From Coriobacteriia bacterium (lineage in GTDB: Bacteria > Actinomycetota > Coriobacteriia > Coriobacteriales > UBA8131), in assembly GCA_009783085.1 (NCBI GenBank), contig WRHU01000001.1, forward strand, positions 62,001 through 126,000: a stretch of 64,000 nt of DNA, given 5' to 3'. Positions 18,109 through 27,210 of the stretch are shown here, piece by piece. The notes under the pieces were generated by a model. The model did not search any database and was not told the origin of the DNA. It saw only the letters and a list, made by a program, of their open reading frames with translations. Within the stretch, counting starts at the first letter, position 1. Each line of letters opens with the position of its first letter. The position numbers were made by a program, and so were the translations under genes.

Positions 18109-18399
18109 ATGAATGAAAAAATCTATGAGTTCGAGGCGGTTATTCGTCCCTCTGAGATAGGCAAAGGGGGAGCGTACATTGCGTTTCCCTACAACATAAA
18201 AGAGGAATTTGGCAAAGGCAGACTCAAGGTTCATGCTACCTTTGACGGCGAGCCCTACGACGGCAGCATAGTTAATATGGGCATCAAAAATGATGATGGG
18301 TCCGTGTGCTATATCCTTGGCATTCTCAAAGACATTCGTCAAAAGATTGGCAAGCAGACGGGCGATATTGTACAAGTGACCGTTCAGGAACGGCCGTAA
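18109..18399 (+). CDS. DUF1905 domain protein
   Basis: 96 residues. The pattern YEFEAVIRPSEIGKGGAYIA, then FPYNIKEEFGKGRLKVHATF and ending DIRQKIGKQTGDIVQVTVQE is that of the small beta-barrel DUF1905 family (AbrB-like barrel topology, function unknown). The ribosome site is weak (AGAGG about 20 bases upstream), so it may rely on coupling to the preceding gene. It is followed by the promoter region of pstS. Confidence 0.8.
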   Translation: MNEKIYEFEAVIRPSEIGKGGAYIAFPYNIKEEFGKGRLKVHATFDGEPYDGSIVNMGIKNDDGSVCYILGILKDIRQKIGKQTGDIVQVTVQERP

Positions 18400-18522
18400 G
18401 GTAAGTGCGTTCGCCTGTAAATAATGGATCTCTGTGGGCGGGCACCTTGGCTGCTGCAACGATTGCTGCAACGATGACTGCAAAAGTCCTCCATAAACTG
18501 TTTTTCAAAACTTTACTTAGAT

Positions 18523-18593
18523 TTGATATTGTGCCAATAATCTCTTAATACTCCTTTACTACCATGTATTCGTTCAGGCTGGAAGGATTCCAG
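18523..18593 (+). promoter_or_regulatory. Promoter and palindrome upstream of pstS
   Basis: TTGATA (18523-18528), 17 bases, TAATAC (18546-18551). A perfect palindrome CTGGAA-GGA-TTCCAG follows at 18579-18593 in the leader. CTTTACT occurs twice (18511-18517 and 18554-18560). Either could be a phosphate-regulator site, but no known Coriobacteriia Pho box was available to compare. Confidence 0.45.
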
Positions 18594-18619
18594 CGAATTG
18601 AGTACAAAAAGGAGAAGCA

Positions 18620-19546
18620 GTGAAAAAGAACACGTTTAAGGTTATTGCACTTTCATTGGTTTTTGTTTTGGCAGGTTTTGCTATGGTAGGTTGCGGTGGC
18701 GACACTCCAGCAGAGAATGGCAACGAGCAAGCAGGGGAGCAAGCTGGCGCAGACTCAGCTGCCCTCACTGGTGCTATCAACGTAGTGAGCCGCGAGGACG
18801 GCTCTGGCACACGTGGTGCGTTCGTTGAGCTTTTTGAGGTACAGTTTGAGGATAAAGACGGCAAGAAGGTTGATGCAACCACCTCTGCTGCAGTTATCAC
18901 CAACTCAACGTCGGTTATGATGACCACGGTTGCAGGCGATGTTAACTCTATCGGCTACATTTCGCTTGGTTCGCTTAACTCAGACGTAACCGCCCTTGAC
19001 ATTGACGGCTGCGCTGCAACTGCAGAGAACGTCAAGAGTGGTGCGTATGCAATTTCTCGTCCCTTCATTATTGCTACCAAGAGTGACGTAAGCGACGCTG
19101 CGCAGGACTTCATGAACTTTATTATGAGCGCAGAAGGTCAGGCTGTTATCGCTGATAACAAGTACATCGCTATTGACGAGGCTGCTGCTGCTTATGCAAG
19201 CAATGGCGCAAGCGGCAAGGTTGTAGTTGCTGGCTCATCTTCAGTTACGCCCGTTATGGAAAAACTGAAAGAAGCCTATGAGGCTGCTAACAGTGGTGTA
19301 AGCATTGAGATTAACCAAAGCGATTCCTCAACCGGCATGAGCAATGCTATTGACGGTGTTTGCGACATTGGAATGTCTTCACGTGAGCTCAAGGATTCCG
19401 AGCTTGAGGGTGGCCTTACGCCAACGAGCATCGCTATCGACGGCATTGCGGTTATTGTCAACAACAACCGTGGCCTGAGCGCTCTTACCAAAGAGCAAGT
19501 TACTAAAATCTTCCTTGGTGACACTACCGATTGGTCTGCTCTCTAA
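18620..19546 (+). CDS. pstS: Phosphate-binding lipoprotein PstS, circularly permuted
   Basis: 308 residues. The signal peptide ends at lipobox MVGC (Cys25), followed by a Gly/Glu-rich linker. The two halves of PstS are in reversed order. Residues about 53-190 hold the segment that is normally C-terminal (INVVSREDGSGTRGAFVELF, then IGYISLGSL and FIMSAEGQ). Residues about 200-308 hold the normally N-terminal segment (VVVAGSSSVTPVMEKL, CDIGMSSRELKD, IAIDGIAVIVNN, FLGDTTDWSAL), and the protein ends exactly where the usual PstS would continue into VVSRE. Phosphate-ligand loops (GSSSVTP, SRELKD, EDGSGTR) are all kept, so function in uptake is likely. The GTG start is preceded by AAAGGAG. It is first in pstSCAB-phoU. 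Confidence 0.88.
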   Translation: MKKNTFKVIALSLVFVLAGFAMVGCGGDTPAENGNEQAGEQAGADSAALTGAINVVSREDGSGTRGAFVELFEVQFEDKDGKKVDATTSAAVITNSTSVMMTTVAGDVNSIGYISLGSLNSDVTALDIDGCAATAENVKSGAYAISRPFIIATKSDVSDAAQDFMNFIMSAEGQAVIADNKYIAIDEAAAAYASNGASGKVVVAGSSSVTPVMEKLKEAYEAANSGVSIEINQSDSSTGMSNAIDGVCDIGMSSRELKDSELEGGLTPTSIAIDGIAVIVNNNRGLSALTKEQVTKIFLGDTTDWSAL

Positions 19547-19613
19547 GTCGTATCGAGAGCACACGCTTACCAAGATGCGTTTGTAGAGATACCTTTACGG
19601 AGAGCTAGCACTT

Positions 19614-20492
19614 ATGGCCCAAGAGAAAACTACAGTGCATGCACGTGCGTTACTCGAGAGAGTGGCGCACGTGCTCTTTGCCATTGCCGCGTGCGTATGC
19701 ATACTGGCGGTGGCTCTCATCTGTGTTTTTCTTTTCATAAATGGCATTCCAGCCATTGCGGAGATTGGGCTTTTTGACTTCCTCTTTACCACCGAGTGGC
19801 GCCCCTCAGCTGAGCAATTTGGCATATTGACTATGATTGTGGGGAGCCTGTACGTAACTGCGGGCGCTCTCATTTTAGGTGTTCCTCTCGGGTTACTGTG
19901 TGCACTCTTTCTCTCTCGCTTTGCTTCACGCCGTCTTGCTAAGGTCATTCTTCCGGGAGTTGAGCTCTTGGCAGGAATACCCTCGGTTGTCTATGGCTTC
20001 TTTGGTTTGGTAGTGCTCGTTCCGCTCATCCGAGATCTCTTTGGTGTGCAGGGTATGAGCATTCTTACTGCTGCCATCATATTGGGCATTATGATTTTGC
20101 CCACCATCATAACGGTGTCAAAAGCGGCACTTGATGCTGTTCCAGAGCACTATTATGAAGGCGCCTTGGCTCTTGGTGCGGCACACGAACGTTGTGTGTT
20201 TCGCATCGTATTGCCCGCTGCAACCTCAGGGGTTATGGCGGCGGTTATTTTGGGAGTAGGGCGTGCCATTGGCGAAACCATGGCAGTGGTTATGATTATC
20301 GGCAATCAAGTACGTCTACCATCAAGTGTATTCGACGGCGTACGTACGCTTACTGGAAACATTGTTTTGGAGATGGGCTATGCTGCCGACTTACACCGCG
20401 GGGCACTTATAGCGACTGCCGTTGTTCTCTTTGTGTTTATTTTGCTTATCAACTTGCTCTTTAGTCTTTTGAAGCGGAGGGCAAAGCTATGA
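19614..20492 (+). CDS. pstC: Phosphate ABC transporter permease PstC
   Basis: 292 residues with about six membrane helices. The family core GIPSVVYGFFGLVVLVPLIR and the EAA-type loop EGALALGAAHERCVFRIVLP are present. It pairs with PstA to form the phosphate channel in the membrane. ATG with GGAGAG upstream. The stop codon overlaps the pstA start (ATGA), so translation is coupled. The length is typical. Confidence 0.95.
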   Translation: MAQEKTTVHARALLERVAHVLFAIAACVCILAVALICVFLFINGIPAIAEIGLFDFLFTTEWRPSAEQFGILTMIVGSLYVTAGALILGVPLGLLCALFLSRFASRRLAKVILPGVELLAGIPSVVYGFFGLVVLVPLIRDLFGVQGMSILTAAIILGIMILPTIITVSKAALDAVPEHYYEGALALGAAHERCVFRIVLPAATSGVMAAVILGVGRAIGETMAVVMIIGNQVRLPSSVFDGVRTLTGNIVLEMGYAADLHRGALIATAVVLFVFILLINLLFSLLKRRAKL

Positions 20493-21352
20493 GAAGCAAA
20501 AACCCGCTCTCAAACCCGCAAGTTCGTTCTAAACTCAGCGGATTATTTCTCCGCTTGCTGGTTTATCTAGGAGCCCTCATTACGGTAGGGGTCCTCTTGT
20601 TCATTGTTGGGTATATTCTCATCATGGGTATCCCTCATATTACTCCAGAGCTTTTTGAGCTCAAATATAACTCAAATAACGTTTCGCTCATGCCCGCACT
20701 CATTAACACGCTTTTTATGACGGCACTCAGTCTTGCGATTGCAGTTCCGCTCGGCCTTTGCTCAGCCATTTACCTTGTTGAGTACACGGGTCGTGGCAAT
20801 AAGCTGGTGGGCTTCATACGTATTACGGCGGAAACTCTTACGGGGATTCCCTCTATTGTGTATGGTCTGTTTGGCTTGCTCTTTTTTGTAACGGCGTTGG
20901 GCTGGCGCATGAGCCTTATTGCCGGAGCCTTTACGCTCGCTATTATGATTTTGCCTATTATCATGCGCACCACCGAAGAAGCCCTCAAAGCCGTGCCCGA
21001 TACGTATCGAGAGGGTTCGTTTGGTCTTGGAACGGGACGGTTGCGTACCGTGTTTCGCATCTTGCTCCCTTCTGCCATGCCGGGCATTCTTGCAGGAATC
21101 ATTTTGGGCATCGGGCGTATTGTGGGCGAGAGTGCTGCGCTCATATATACTGCCGGCAGCGTACCTGAAATTGCCTCAGGACTTTTTGATTCATCACGTA
21201 CCCTCAGCGTGCATATGTACGTCTTAGCAAGCGAGGGTTTTCATACCGACAAAACCTACGCAACAGCAGTAGTTCTGCTGATTATCGTATTACTTATAAA
21301 CACGCTTTCTGCTCTGGTAGCCCGTAAGTTCGCCAAAGGAAAAGAATCATGA
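20489..21352 (+). CDS. pstA: Phosphate ABC transporter permease PstA
   Basis: 287 residues, about six membrane helices. It shows [19 protein letters not shown] and the cytoplasmic coupling loop [20 protein letters not shown]. It is partner of PstC, to which its start is coupled, and its own stop overlaps the pstB start in the same way. No unusual feature. Confidence 0.95.
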   Translation: MRSKNPLSNPQVRSKLSGLFLRLLVYLGALITVGVLLFIVGYILIMGIPHITPELFELKYNSNNVSLMPALINTLFMTALSLAIAVPLGLCSAIYLVEYTGRGNKLVGFIRITAETLTGIPSIVYGLFGLLFFVTALGWRMSLIAGAFTLAIMILPIIMRTTEEALKAVPDTYREGSFGLGTGRLRTVFRILLPSAMPGILAGIILGIGRIVGESAALIYTAGSVPEIASGLFDSSRTLSVHMYVLASEGFHTDKTYATAVVLLIIVLLINTLSALVARKFAKGKES

Positions 21353-22347
21353 TTGCAAAAACAGACACCCGAGATCGCACAAAAAAAACGACTCCTGCAG
21401 CCAGCAAAACGTCTGCAGCCAGCAAGACGACGGCTGCCCAAAAAACGCTTGCTCCCAAAAAGATGCCTACAGCCAGCAAGACGGCTCGACCCGACAAGGC
21501 GGTTGCAGCTAACAAGGTGCTTGCTTCCAAAAAGGCCCTTGCAGCCAACACCGTTGTGCTTCCTGCCGGAGAGCCTCTTGAGCTCACCGATGAGGGCTCG
21601 ACTATATCCATTCGAAATCTCGATTTGTTTTACGACAGCTTTCAAGCACTCTACAGTGTTTCTATGGAGATTCGCCCCAATGAGATAACCGCCTTTATCG
21701 GCCCGTCGGGTTGTGGCAAGTCGACGCTCATAAAAACGCTCAACCGCATGAATGATCTTGTTGAGGGTTGTCGCATAACGGGCACGGTTTTGCTCGATGG
21801 TGAGGATATTTTCTCACGTTCCATGGACGTAAACCTGCTGCGCAAGCGGGTAGGCATGGTGTTCCAAAAACCCAATCCATTCCCCATGAGTGTGTATGAC
21901 AACATTGCCTTTGGTCCGCGAACGCACGGCATCAAAAGAAAATCAGAACTTGATGATATAGTTGAAAAATCTTTACGAGACGCTGCAATTTTTGACGAGC
22001 TCAAAGACCGTCTTAAAAGAAACGCCTTAGGGCTTTCGGGCGGACAACAGCAGCGTTTGTGCATAGCACGTGCGCTGGCGGTTGAGCCTGAGGTACTACT
22101 CATGGACGAGCCCACCTCTGCGCTTGATCCTATCTCAACGGCAAAAATTGAGGACTTGGCTCTGGAGCTTAAGGAGCGCTACACCATTGTTATCGTTACG
22201 CACAATATGCAACAGGCAGCACGTATCTCAGACAAAACAGCCTTTTTCCTTTTGGGCGAGATGGTAGAGTTTGATAAAACCGACAAGCTTTTCTCGATGC
22301 CGCAAGACAAGCGCACCGAGGACTATATTACGGGACGTTTTGGATAG
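21349..22347 (+). CDS. pstB: Phosphate ABC transporter ATPase PstB with basic N-terminal extension
   Basis: 332 residues, about 75 more than usual. The ATPase domain starts near residue 85 and has Walker [10 protein letters not shown], signature LSGGQQQR, Walker [14 protein letters not shown] and H loop VTHN, plus the PstB hallmark [16 protein letters not shown]. The extra N-terminal part (about residues 1-75) is built almost only of Lys, Ala, Thr and Ser in ASKT/KKAL-type repeats, like histone H1 tails or ribosomal-protein tails. The start overlaps the pstA stop (ATGA). A start nearer the ATPase domain cannot be excluded, but the overlap strongly favours this one. Confidence 0.93.
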   Translation: MIAKTDTRDRTKKTTPAASKTSAASKTTAAQKTLAPKKMPTASKTARPDKAVAANKVLASKKALAANTVVLPAGEPLELTDEGSTISIRNLDLFYDSFQALYSVSMEIRPNEITAFIGPSGCGKSTLIKTLNRMNDLVEGCRITGTVLLDGEDIFSRSMDVNLLRKRVGMVFQKPNPFPMSVYDNIAFGPRTHGIKRKSELDDIVEKSLRDAAIFDELKDRLKRNALGLSGGQQQRLCIARALAVEPEVLLMDEPTSALDPISTAKIEDLALELKERYTIVIVTHNMQQAARISDKTAFFLLGEMVEFDKTDKLFSMPQDKRTEDYITGRFG

Positions 22348-22417
22348 TAGATGATTGGGCCAGCTGCAGCAGCAACGCCTGAACCAGTGCGAAACATAAA
22401 CAGGAAAGGTAAAGCAA

Positions 22418-23080
22418 ATGACTCCACGACTTCATTTTGACGAACAACTTAAAGTGCTTAATAAAGAAATGCTCAAAATGGGCTCGCTTATTGAGCGGTC
22501 ACTTAAGGGCGCAACTTTTGCGCTTACCAATAATGACAAGCGCAAGGCACGGCGTATCATAGATTCAGACGAGCAGATTAATCGCAAGGAACGTGACATT
22601 GAAAGCCTCTGCATTAAGCTTTTGCTGCAGCAGCAACCCGTTGCGCGCGACTTAAGAACTATTTCTGCTGCGCTCAAAATGATTAGCGACATGGAGCGCA
22701 TTGGCGACCAGGCGTCAGACATTTGTGAGATTGTTCTTGCCTCAAAGGTTCCGCTTTTGAGTTCTGAGGTGGGGCATTTGCCCGAGCTTGCAGAAGCAAC
22801 CACCACCATGGTCATTGATGCCATCAACTCTTTTGTCAATCGCGATGTTGATTTTGCTCACCGAGTTATGGAACAAGATTCTCACGTAGATGAGCTTTTT
22901 ATGGCAGTGCGCAAAGAACTCATCAAACTGATTCGCCATGATGAAACTTTGAGTGAGGTAGCTATAGACCGTCTTATGATTGCAAAATACTTTGAGCGCA
23001 TAGGCGACCACGCCGAAAACATCGCCGAATGGGTAGAATACTCAATAACAGGTTATTATAAGGGTGAGATTCTGGGCTAG
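22418..23080 (+). CDS. phoU: Phosphate signalling protein PhoU
   Basis: 220 residues, all-helical, with two PhoU repeats. Each carries the metal-site motif: DMERIGDQASDICE near residue 90 and YFERIGDHAENIAEW near residue 192. PhoU links the Pst transporter to the PhoR-type kinase and limits phosphate uptake when phosphate is plentiful. It follows pstB by 70 bases with its own ribosome site (GGAAAGG), and the two-component genes come next. Confidence 0.95.
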   Translation: MTPRLHFDEQLKVLNKEMLKMGSLIERSLKGATFALTNNDKRKARRIIDSDEQINRKERDIESLCIKLLLQQQPVARDLRTISAALKMISDMERIGDQASDICEIVLASKVPLLSSEVGHLPELAEATTTMVIDAINSFVNRDVDFAHRVMEQDSHVDELFMAVRKELIKLIRHDETLSEVAIDRLMIAKYFERIGDHAENIAEWVEYSITGYYKGEILG

Positions 23081-23222
23081 GGCTGTGCGGTCGGGGCAAA
23101 TAAACGCAACGCACAATACGGCGACAGAGGCGCACGGCAAGCGGGCGCACAGCAAATGAGCACGACAAACGAACGGGCAACAACCGAACGAGCGGCAAAT
23201 GAGGGAAAGGCGGGCAGGTAGT

Positions 23223-23930
23223 TTGATTTACTACGTGGAAGATGACGAGAATATCCGTAATCTCGCTGTGTATGCACTCGAACAAAACGGACTTGAAGCC
23301 CAAGGGTTTCCCTCATCACGAGGATTCTTTGAGGCCTGCAGAACTCAAATGCCCGATGCTGTTTTGCTTGACATTATGCTGCCCGAACAAGATGGCCTCG
23401 CCATACTCAACACCTTGCGTTCTCAAGAAAAAACACGCGACTTGCCTATTATGATGATAACCGCCCGCAGCACCGAATACGACGTAGTAACGGGACTCGA
23501 TAGCGGAGCTGATGATTACCTTAGCAAACCTTTTGGCATGATGGAGCTGGTGTCGCGCGCCAACGCTTTGTTGCGCCGCGGTGCGAGCAATAAGCAAGAA
23601 AACGCTCAGCAAAAAGATGAACTAAAGATTGGTTCAGTAGTGCTTTCGCCGGGCAAGCATCGTGTTACCGTTGCAGATCAGGCTATTAGCCTCACTTATA
23701 AGGAGTTTGAGTTACTCAGCTTTTTGATGGCAAACCCCGATTTGGTATTTACCCGGGAGCATCTGCTTGAGAGCATTTGGGGTTGGACCTTTGAGGGCAA
23801 CACACGCACCGTTGACGTTCACATTCAAACGCTGCGGCAAAAACTTGGTAAGGCTGCCAAGATAATCGAAACCGTGCGCGGCGTTGGTTATCGTGCGTGC
23901 AAAGATTCTGATGCAAGTAAGGAGCGGTAG
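23223..23930 (+). CDS. OmpR-family response regulator, PhoB/PhoP-like
   Basis: 235 residues from the TTG at 23223. The receiver domain has YYVEDDENIR, phospho-acceptor Asp in AVLLDIMLPEQDG (about residue 51) and DDYLSKPFG. The winged helix ends VDVHIQTLRQKLG and ETVRGVGYRA. An in-frame ATG at 23199 would add MRERRAGS. I prefer the TTG because AGGT lies just ahead of it and the product then starts directly with the first beta strand. Position after phoU suggests it is the phosphate-starvation regulator. A kinase gene follows after four bases. Confidence 0.9.
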   Translation: MIYYVEDDENIRNLAVYALEQNGLEAQGFPSSRGFFEACRTQMPDAVLLDIMLPEQDGLAILNTLRSQEKTRDLPIMMITARSTEYDVVTGLDSGADDYLSKPFGMMELVSRANALLRRGASNKQENAQQKDELKIGSVVLSPGKHRVTVADQAISLTYKEFELLSFLMANPDLVFTREHLLESIWGWTFEGNTRTVDVHIQTLRQKLGKAAKIIETVRGVGYRACKDSDASKER

Positions 23931-23934
23931 GCTT

Positions 23935-25386
23935 ATGCCCTTAGATAAAGTGGCGCCTACAGACAGGGAAGTGCCCTCACTTACAAGTCGAATCTTTCGC
24001 ATTATTTTTCTGGTTGCGTTTGTAACCGAACTTATTTGTGTGCTTGTGATGAGTCTGATACTTGTTCAAGCATTGGAGCGAGAAAAACAAACGGAGCTTA
24101 GTACGGAGGCTACTGCGTTTGTGCAGACACTCAAAGCCACAGACGACGCTAAGCGAGCAGCACTCATGCCCAGCTTTGCAACCAAAAATCTTAGGGTTAC
24201 GTGGATTGACGAGCAAGGAGCAGTACTTTATGACAGCGGTATAGATGGTGTGGTTGCCACAGAAAACCACAGCAATCGCCCCGAGGTCATAGCAGCGCAC
24301 AAGAGTGGAGCAGGCACTGCTAAACGGCTCTCATCAACATTAGGAGAAGTAACGTACTACCACGCAACACAGCTTGATGATGGCACCGTGCTGCGACTTG
24401 CCGCCACTCAAAACAATGCACTTTCTGCTCTCAGAGGGCTGCTTGTTCCCGCGCTGTTGGTTCTTGTTGCCACTGCGCTGATAGCTGCGCTTATAGCCCG
24501 CCGCCTCGCCCGTCGCATTGCAGCTCCGCTGCTTACACTCAATCTTGACGAGCCGCTTACCAACAAAGTCTACGATGAGGCAACGCCCTTGCTTGAGCGT
24601 ATGGACGAGCAAAAACGGCGCATTGCAACGCAAGCAAAAGAGGGACTTGCCACACGTCGTGAGTTTACCGCCAATGTTTCTCACGAACTTAAAACGCCCT
24701 TGACGGTTATTTCTGGCTATGCTGAACTCATGCAAAGCGGACAGGCTCGCGCCGAAGACACGCAGCATTTTGCCGGACTCATTTTTAGTGAGGCCGAGCA
24801 CATGCAGGAACTCGTTGAGGACATACTCATAATCTCTCAGCTTGATGAGGAGGAAGCAACCTTTACCGATGAGCGGCGTGGTAGCGAGGAGCAGGGTGTC
24901 TCAGAGCTGCGAGGCGATGAGCGCATTGAGCTTGTTGATTTGGACAAACTTGCTTCTGATTGCATTTATCGTCTCACGCCGTTTGCCGACCAACACAACG
25001 TAAGCGTGAGTCTTAAAAGTGAGCCAGAGCTGCTCGTGCGGGGCTCAAAGCGCATTCTCAGCAGCATGGTATATAACCTATGTGAGAATGCCATTCGCTA
25101 CAACAAAGCAGGTGGCTCGGTAGCGGTTGAGGTGGCACAGCAAAAAGAAAACGTGGTTTTGAGCGTTACCGACACCGGCATTGGCATCGCTCCTGAATAC
25201 CAAGAGCGTGTTTTTGAGCGGTTCTTTAGGGTCGACAAAACACGTTCGCGCGAAACTGGTGGCACAGGGTTGGGACTTTCCATTGTTAAGCATGCTGCGG
25301 CGTATCATGGCGCGGAGCTTTCGCTCACCAGTTCTCCAGAAACCGGCACAACGGTTTCGGTAATTTTTGCTGCCAACGCACAATAG
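23935..25386 (+). CDS. Sensor histidine kinase, PhoR-like
   Basis: 483 residues. A membrane helix at about 18-42, an extracytoplasmic sensor region (about 45-170) and a second helix (LLVPALLVLVATALIAALIA) are followed by a HAMP-like linker. Then come H box NVSHELKTPLTVISGYAELM, N box NLCENAIRYNKAG and G boxes DTGIGIAP and GTGLGLSIVKH. A long variable loop rich in Glu and Arg lies between the HisKA and ATPase domains. The ATG at 23935 follows AAGGAGC. It presumably senses phosphate status through PhoU and PstB, as in other bacteria. Confidence 0.92.
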   Translation: MPLDKVAPTDREVPSLTSRIFRIIFLVAFVTELICVLVMSLILVQALEREKQTELSTEATAFVQTLKATDDAKRAALMPSFATKNLRVTWIDEQGAVLYDSGIDGVVATENHSNRPEVIAAHKSGAGTAKRLSSTLGEVTYYHATQLDDGTVLRLAATQNNALSALRGLLVPALLVLVATALIAALIARRLARRIAAPLLTLNLDEPLTNKVYDEATPLLERMDEQKRRIATQAKEGLATRREFTANVSHELKTPLTVISGYAELMQSGQARAEDTQHFAGLIFSEAEHMQELVEDILIISQLDEEEATFTDERRGSEEQGVSELRGDERIELVDLDKLASDCIYRLTPFADQHNVSVSLKSEPELLVRGSKRILSSMVYNLCENAIRYNKAGGSVAVEVAQQKENVVLSVTDTGIGIAPEYQERVFERFFRVDKTRSRETGGTGLGLSIVKHAAAYHGAELSLTSSPETGTTVSVIFAANAQ

Positions 25387-25502
25387 CGCACAAGAGACCA
25401 GAATAGTCCAGAGATTGCACCAACAACCCCATAATCAACGCAAATCTGCTCAACGTCCTGCTCAGATTTTGTTAGTATAATGTCTGCACGTATATGAGTA
25501 TT

Positions 25503-25532
25503 TTTGCGCAAGCCAAGTTTGCGCAAGCCAAG
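25503..25532. repeat. Perfect 15-bp tandem duplication upstream of pntA
   Basis: TTTGCGCAAGCCAAG occurs twice in direct succession (25503-25517 and 25518-25532) in the gap before pntA. A TATAAT at about 25480 (TAGTATAATG) could be the -10 of pntAB, which would put the repeat in the leader. Confidence 0.75.
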
Positions 25533-25599
25533 CAACTGGTTTTTACGGAGCTTTGCTGTGCGGTGCAAGAGACAAATAAACCTACGAAACGGAGAACAG

Positions 25600-27210
25600 A
25601 TGCAAATTGGTATTCCTCAGGAATCCAAACAACAAGAAACACGTGTTGCTGCCACGCCTAAATCGGTAGCCCAGCTCATAAAGTTAGGGTACGAGGTGTT
25701 GGTTGAAGGTGGTGCGGGCGCGCACGCAGCCTTTCCTGATGCAGACTACGTTCAGGCTGGCGCAAAAATAGGAAACCGTGCTGAGGTGTGGGCCTCAGAC
25801 ATTGTTGTCAAGATAAACGAGCCCACCTCTGCAGAAATAGCTGCGATGAAAAAGGGCTCCTATCTCATAAGCCTTATTGGTGCGCCGAGAAACCCCGAGC
25901 TTTTAGAAAAACTTGCCGCTGCGGGCATTACCGTACTTGCCATGGACAGCGTACCGCGCATTTCTCGCGCACAGTCGCTCGACGTTATATCTTCCATGGC
26001 AAATATCGGCGGCTACAAAGCGGTTATTGAGGCAGCAAATGTCTTTGGTTCATTTTTTACCGGACAAGTAACTGCTGCCGGAAAAGTGCCACCTGCCAAG
26101 GTATTTGTGTCTGGTGCGGGAGTTGCTGGCCTTGCAGCAGTGGGAACGGCAAGTTCCCTGGGCGCCATCGTGCGGGCAACCGACATTCGTGCAGAAGTTG
26201 CCGAGCAAGTAGAATCTCTCGGTGCTGAGTTTGTAGGTGTTGAGGCAGAAAGCCAGAAATCATCTGACGGCTACGCAAAAGAGGCGAGTGAGGACTATGC
26301 CGCCGCCGCCGCTCGCATGTATGCCGAGCAGGCAAAAGACGTTGACATTATCATCACCACGGCGCTCATACCGGGCCGCCCCGCTCCTCGTCTTATCACC
26401 AAAGAGATGGTTGCTACCATGAAGCCCGGCTCGGTTATTGTTGACATGGCTGCAGAAGCGGGTGGAAACGTTGAGGGTTCTGTGCCCGACAAAATAGTTA
26501 CCACAGAAAACGACGTAAAAATCATTGGCTATACCGACCTTCCGGGGCGCTTGCCTACGCAGGCATCGCAGCTCTTTAGCCAAAATATCGTGAACTTGAT
26601 AAAACTTATTACGCCTGAAAAAAATGGTGAACTTACCTTAGATTTGGACGATGTGGTTCAGCGCGGCATGCTGGTTGCCGATAAAGGCGAGGTTACCTGG
26701 CCGCCACCTGAGGTAAAAGTTTCGGCTGCTCCCTCTGCTGGGCCCTCCGCTATTCCCAGCGCCACGACTGCATCAGCAGCTCAAAGAGAGGCGCTTGTGC
26801 CTGCCTCCAAAGAAACTAAAAAACCTCTGGACAAACGCTTTACCTATGCGCTCCTTGCGGTATGTGCCTTGGCCCTGCTTGCCTTGTTCACAATAACGCC
26901 GATTCAGCTGGTTAGTGGTTTTTTGGTATTTGCACTCTCGGTGGTGATTGGGTTTTACGTCATTGGAAACGTTGCCCATTCGCTTCACACGCCGCTTATG
27001 AGCGTTACTAATGCTATCTCGGGCATTATTATTGTTGGCTGCCTTGCCGGAATGACCTTCATCGACGAAGCTGTTCCGGCGTTTGGTGGTGCCAATCTGC
27101 CCATTCTTATCCTTTCTGTTTTGGGCATACTGCTCGCCTCCATCAACGTCTTTGGCGGTTTTGCGGTCACGCAACGAATGCTCAAAATGTTTAAGAAAGG
27201 GGGAGAGTAA
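25600..27210 (+). CDS. pntA: NAD(P) transhydrogenase subunit alpha
   Basis: 536 residues. The NAD(H)-binding dI domain has [19 protein letters not shown] at the start, [20 protein letters not shown] as the nucleotide fold, and [14 protein letters not shown]. After an Ala/Pro/Ser linker (about residues 375-400) come four membrane helices of the dII part. The enzyme couples hydride transfer between NADH and NADP+ to proton movement across the membrane. The ATG at 25600 follows GGAGAAC. An upstream in-frame start at 25504 lies in the tandem repeat and is rejected. pntB starts within its stop codon (TAATG). Confidence 0.94.
   Translation: MQIGIPQESKQQETRVAATPKSVAQLIKLGYEVLVEGGAGAHAAFPDADYVQAGAKIGNRAEVWASDIVVKINEPTSAEIAAMKKGSYLISLIGAPRNPELLEKLAAAGITVLAMDSVPRISRAQSLDVISSMANIGGYKAVIEAANVFGSFFTGQVTAAGKVPPAKVFVSGAGVAGLAAVGTASSLGAIVRATDIRAEVAEQVESLGAEFVGVEAESQKSSDGYAKEASEDYAAAAARMYAEQAKDVDIIITTALIPGRPAPRLITKEMVATMKPGSVIVDMAAEAGGNVEGSVPDKIVTTENDVKIIGYTDLPGRLPTQASQLFSQNIVNLIKLITPEKNGELTLDLDDVVQRGMLVADKGEVTWPPPEVKVSAAPSAGPSAIPSATTASAAQREALVPASKETKKPLDKRFTYALLAVCALALLALFTITPIQLVSGFLVFALSVVIGFYVIGNVAHSLHTPLMSVTNAISGIIIVGCLAGMTFIDEAVPAFGGANLPILILSVLGILLASINVFGGFAVTQRMLKMFKKGGE

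Noticed and set aside
18579-18593. Riboswitch upstream of pstS
   Set aside because: Only one small dyad; no larger conserved fold can be drawn.
21349-21688. Alternative frames within the pstB 5' part (Arg/Leu-rich)
   Set aside because: Produced by the ASKT-type repeat in another frame; the PstB frame is fixed by its ATPase motifs.
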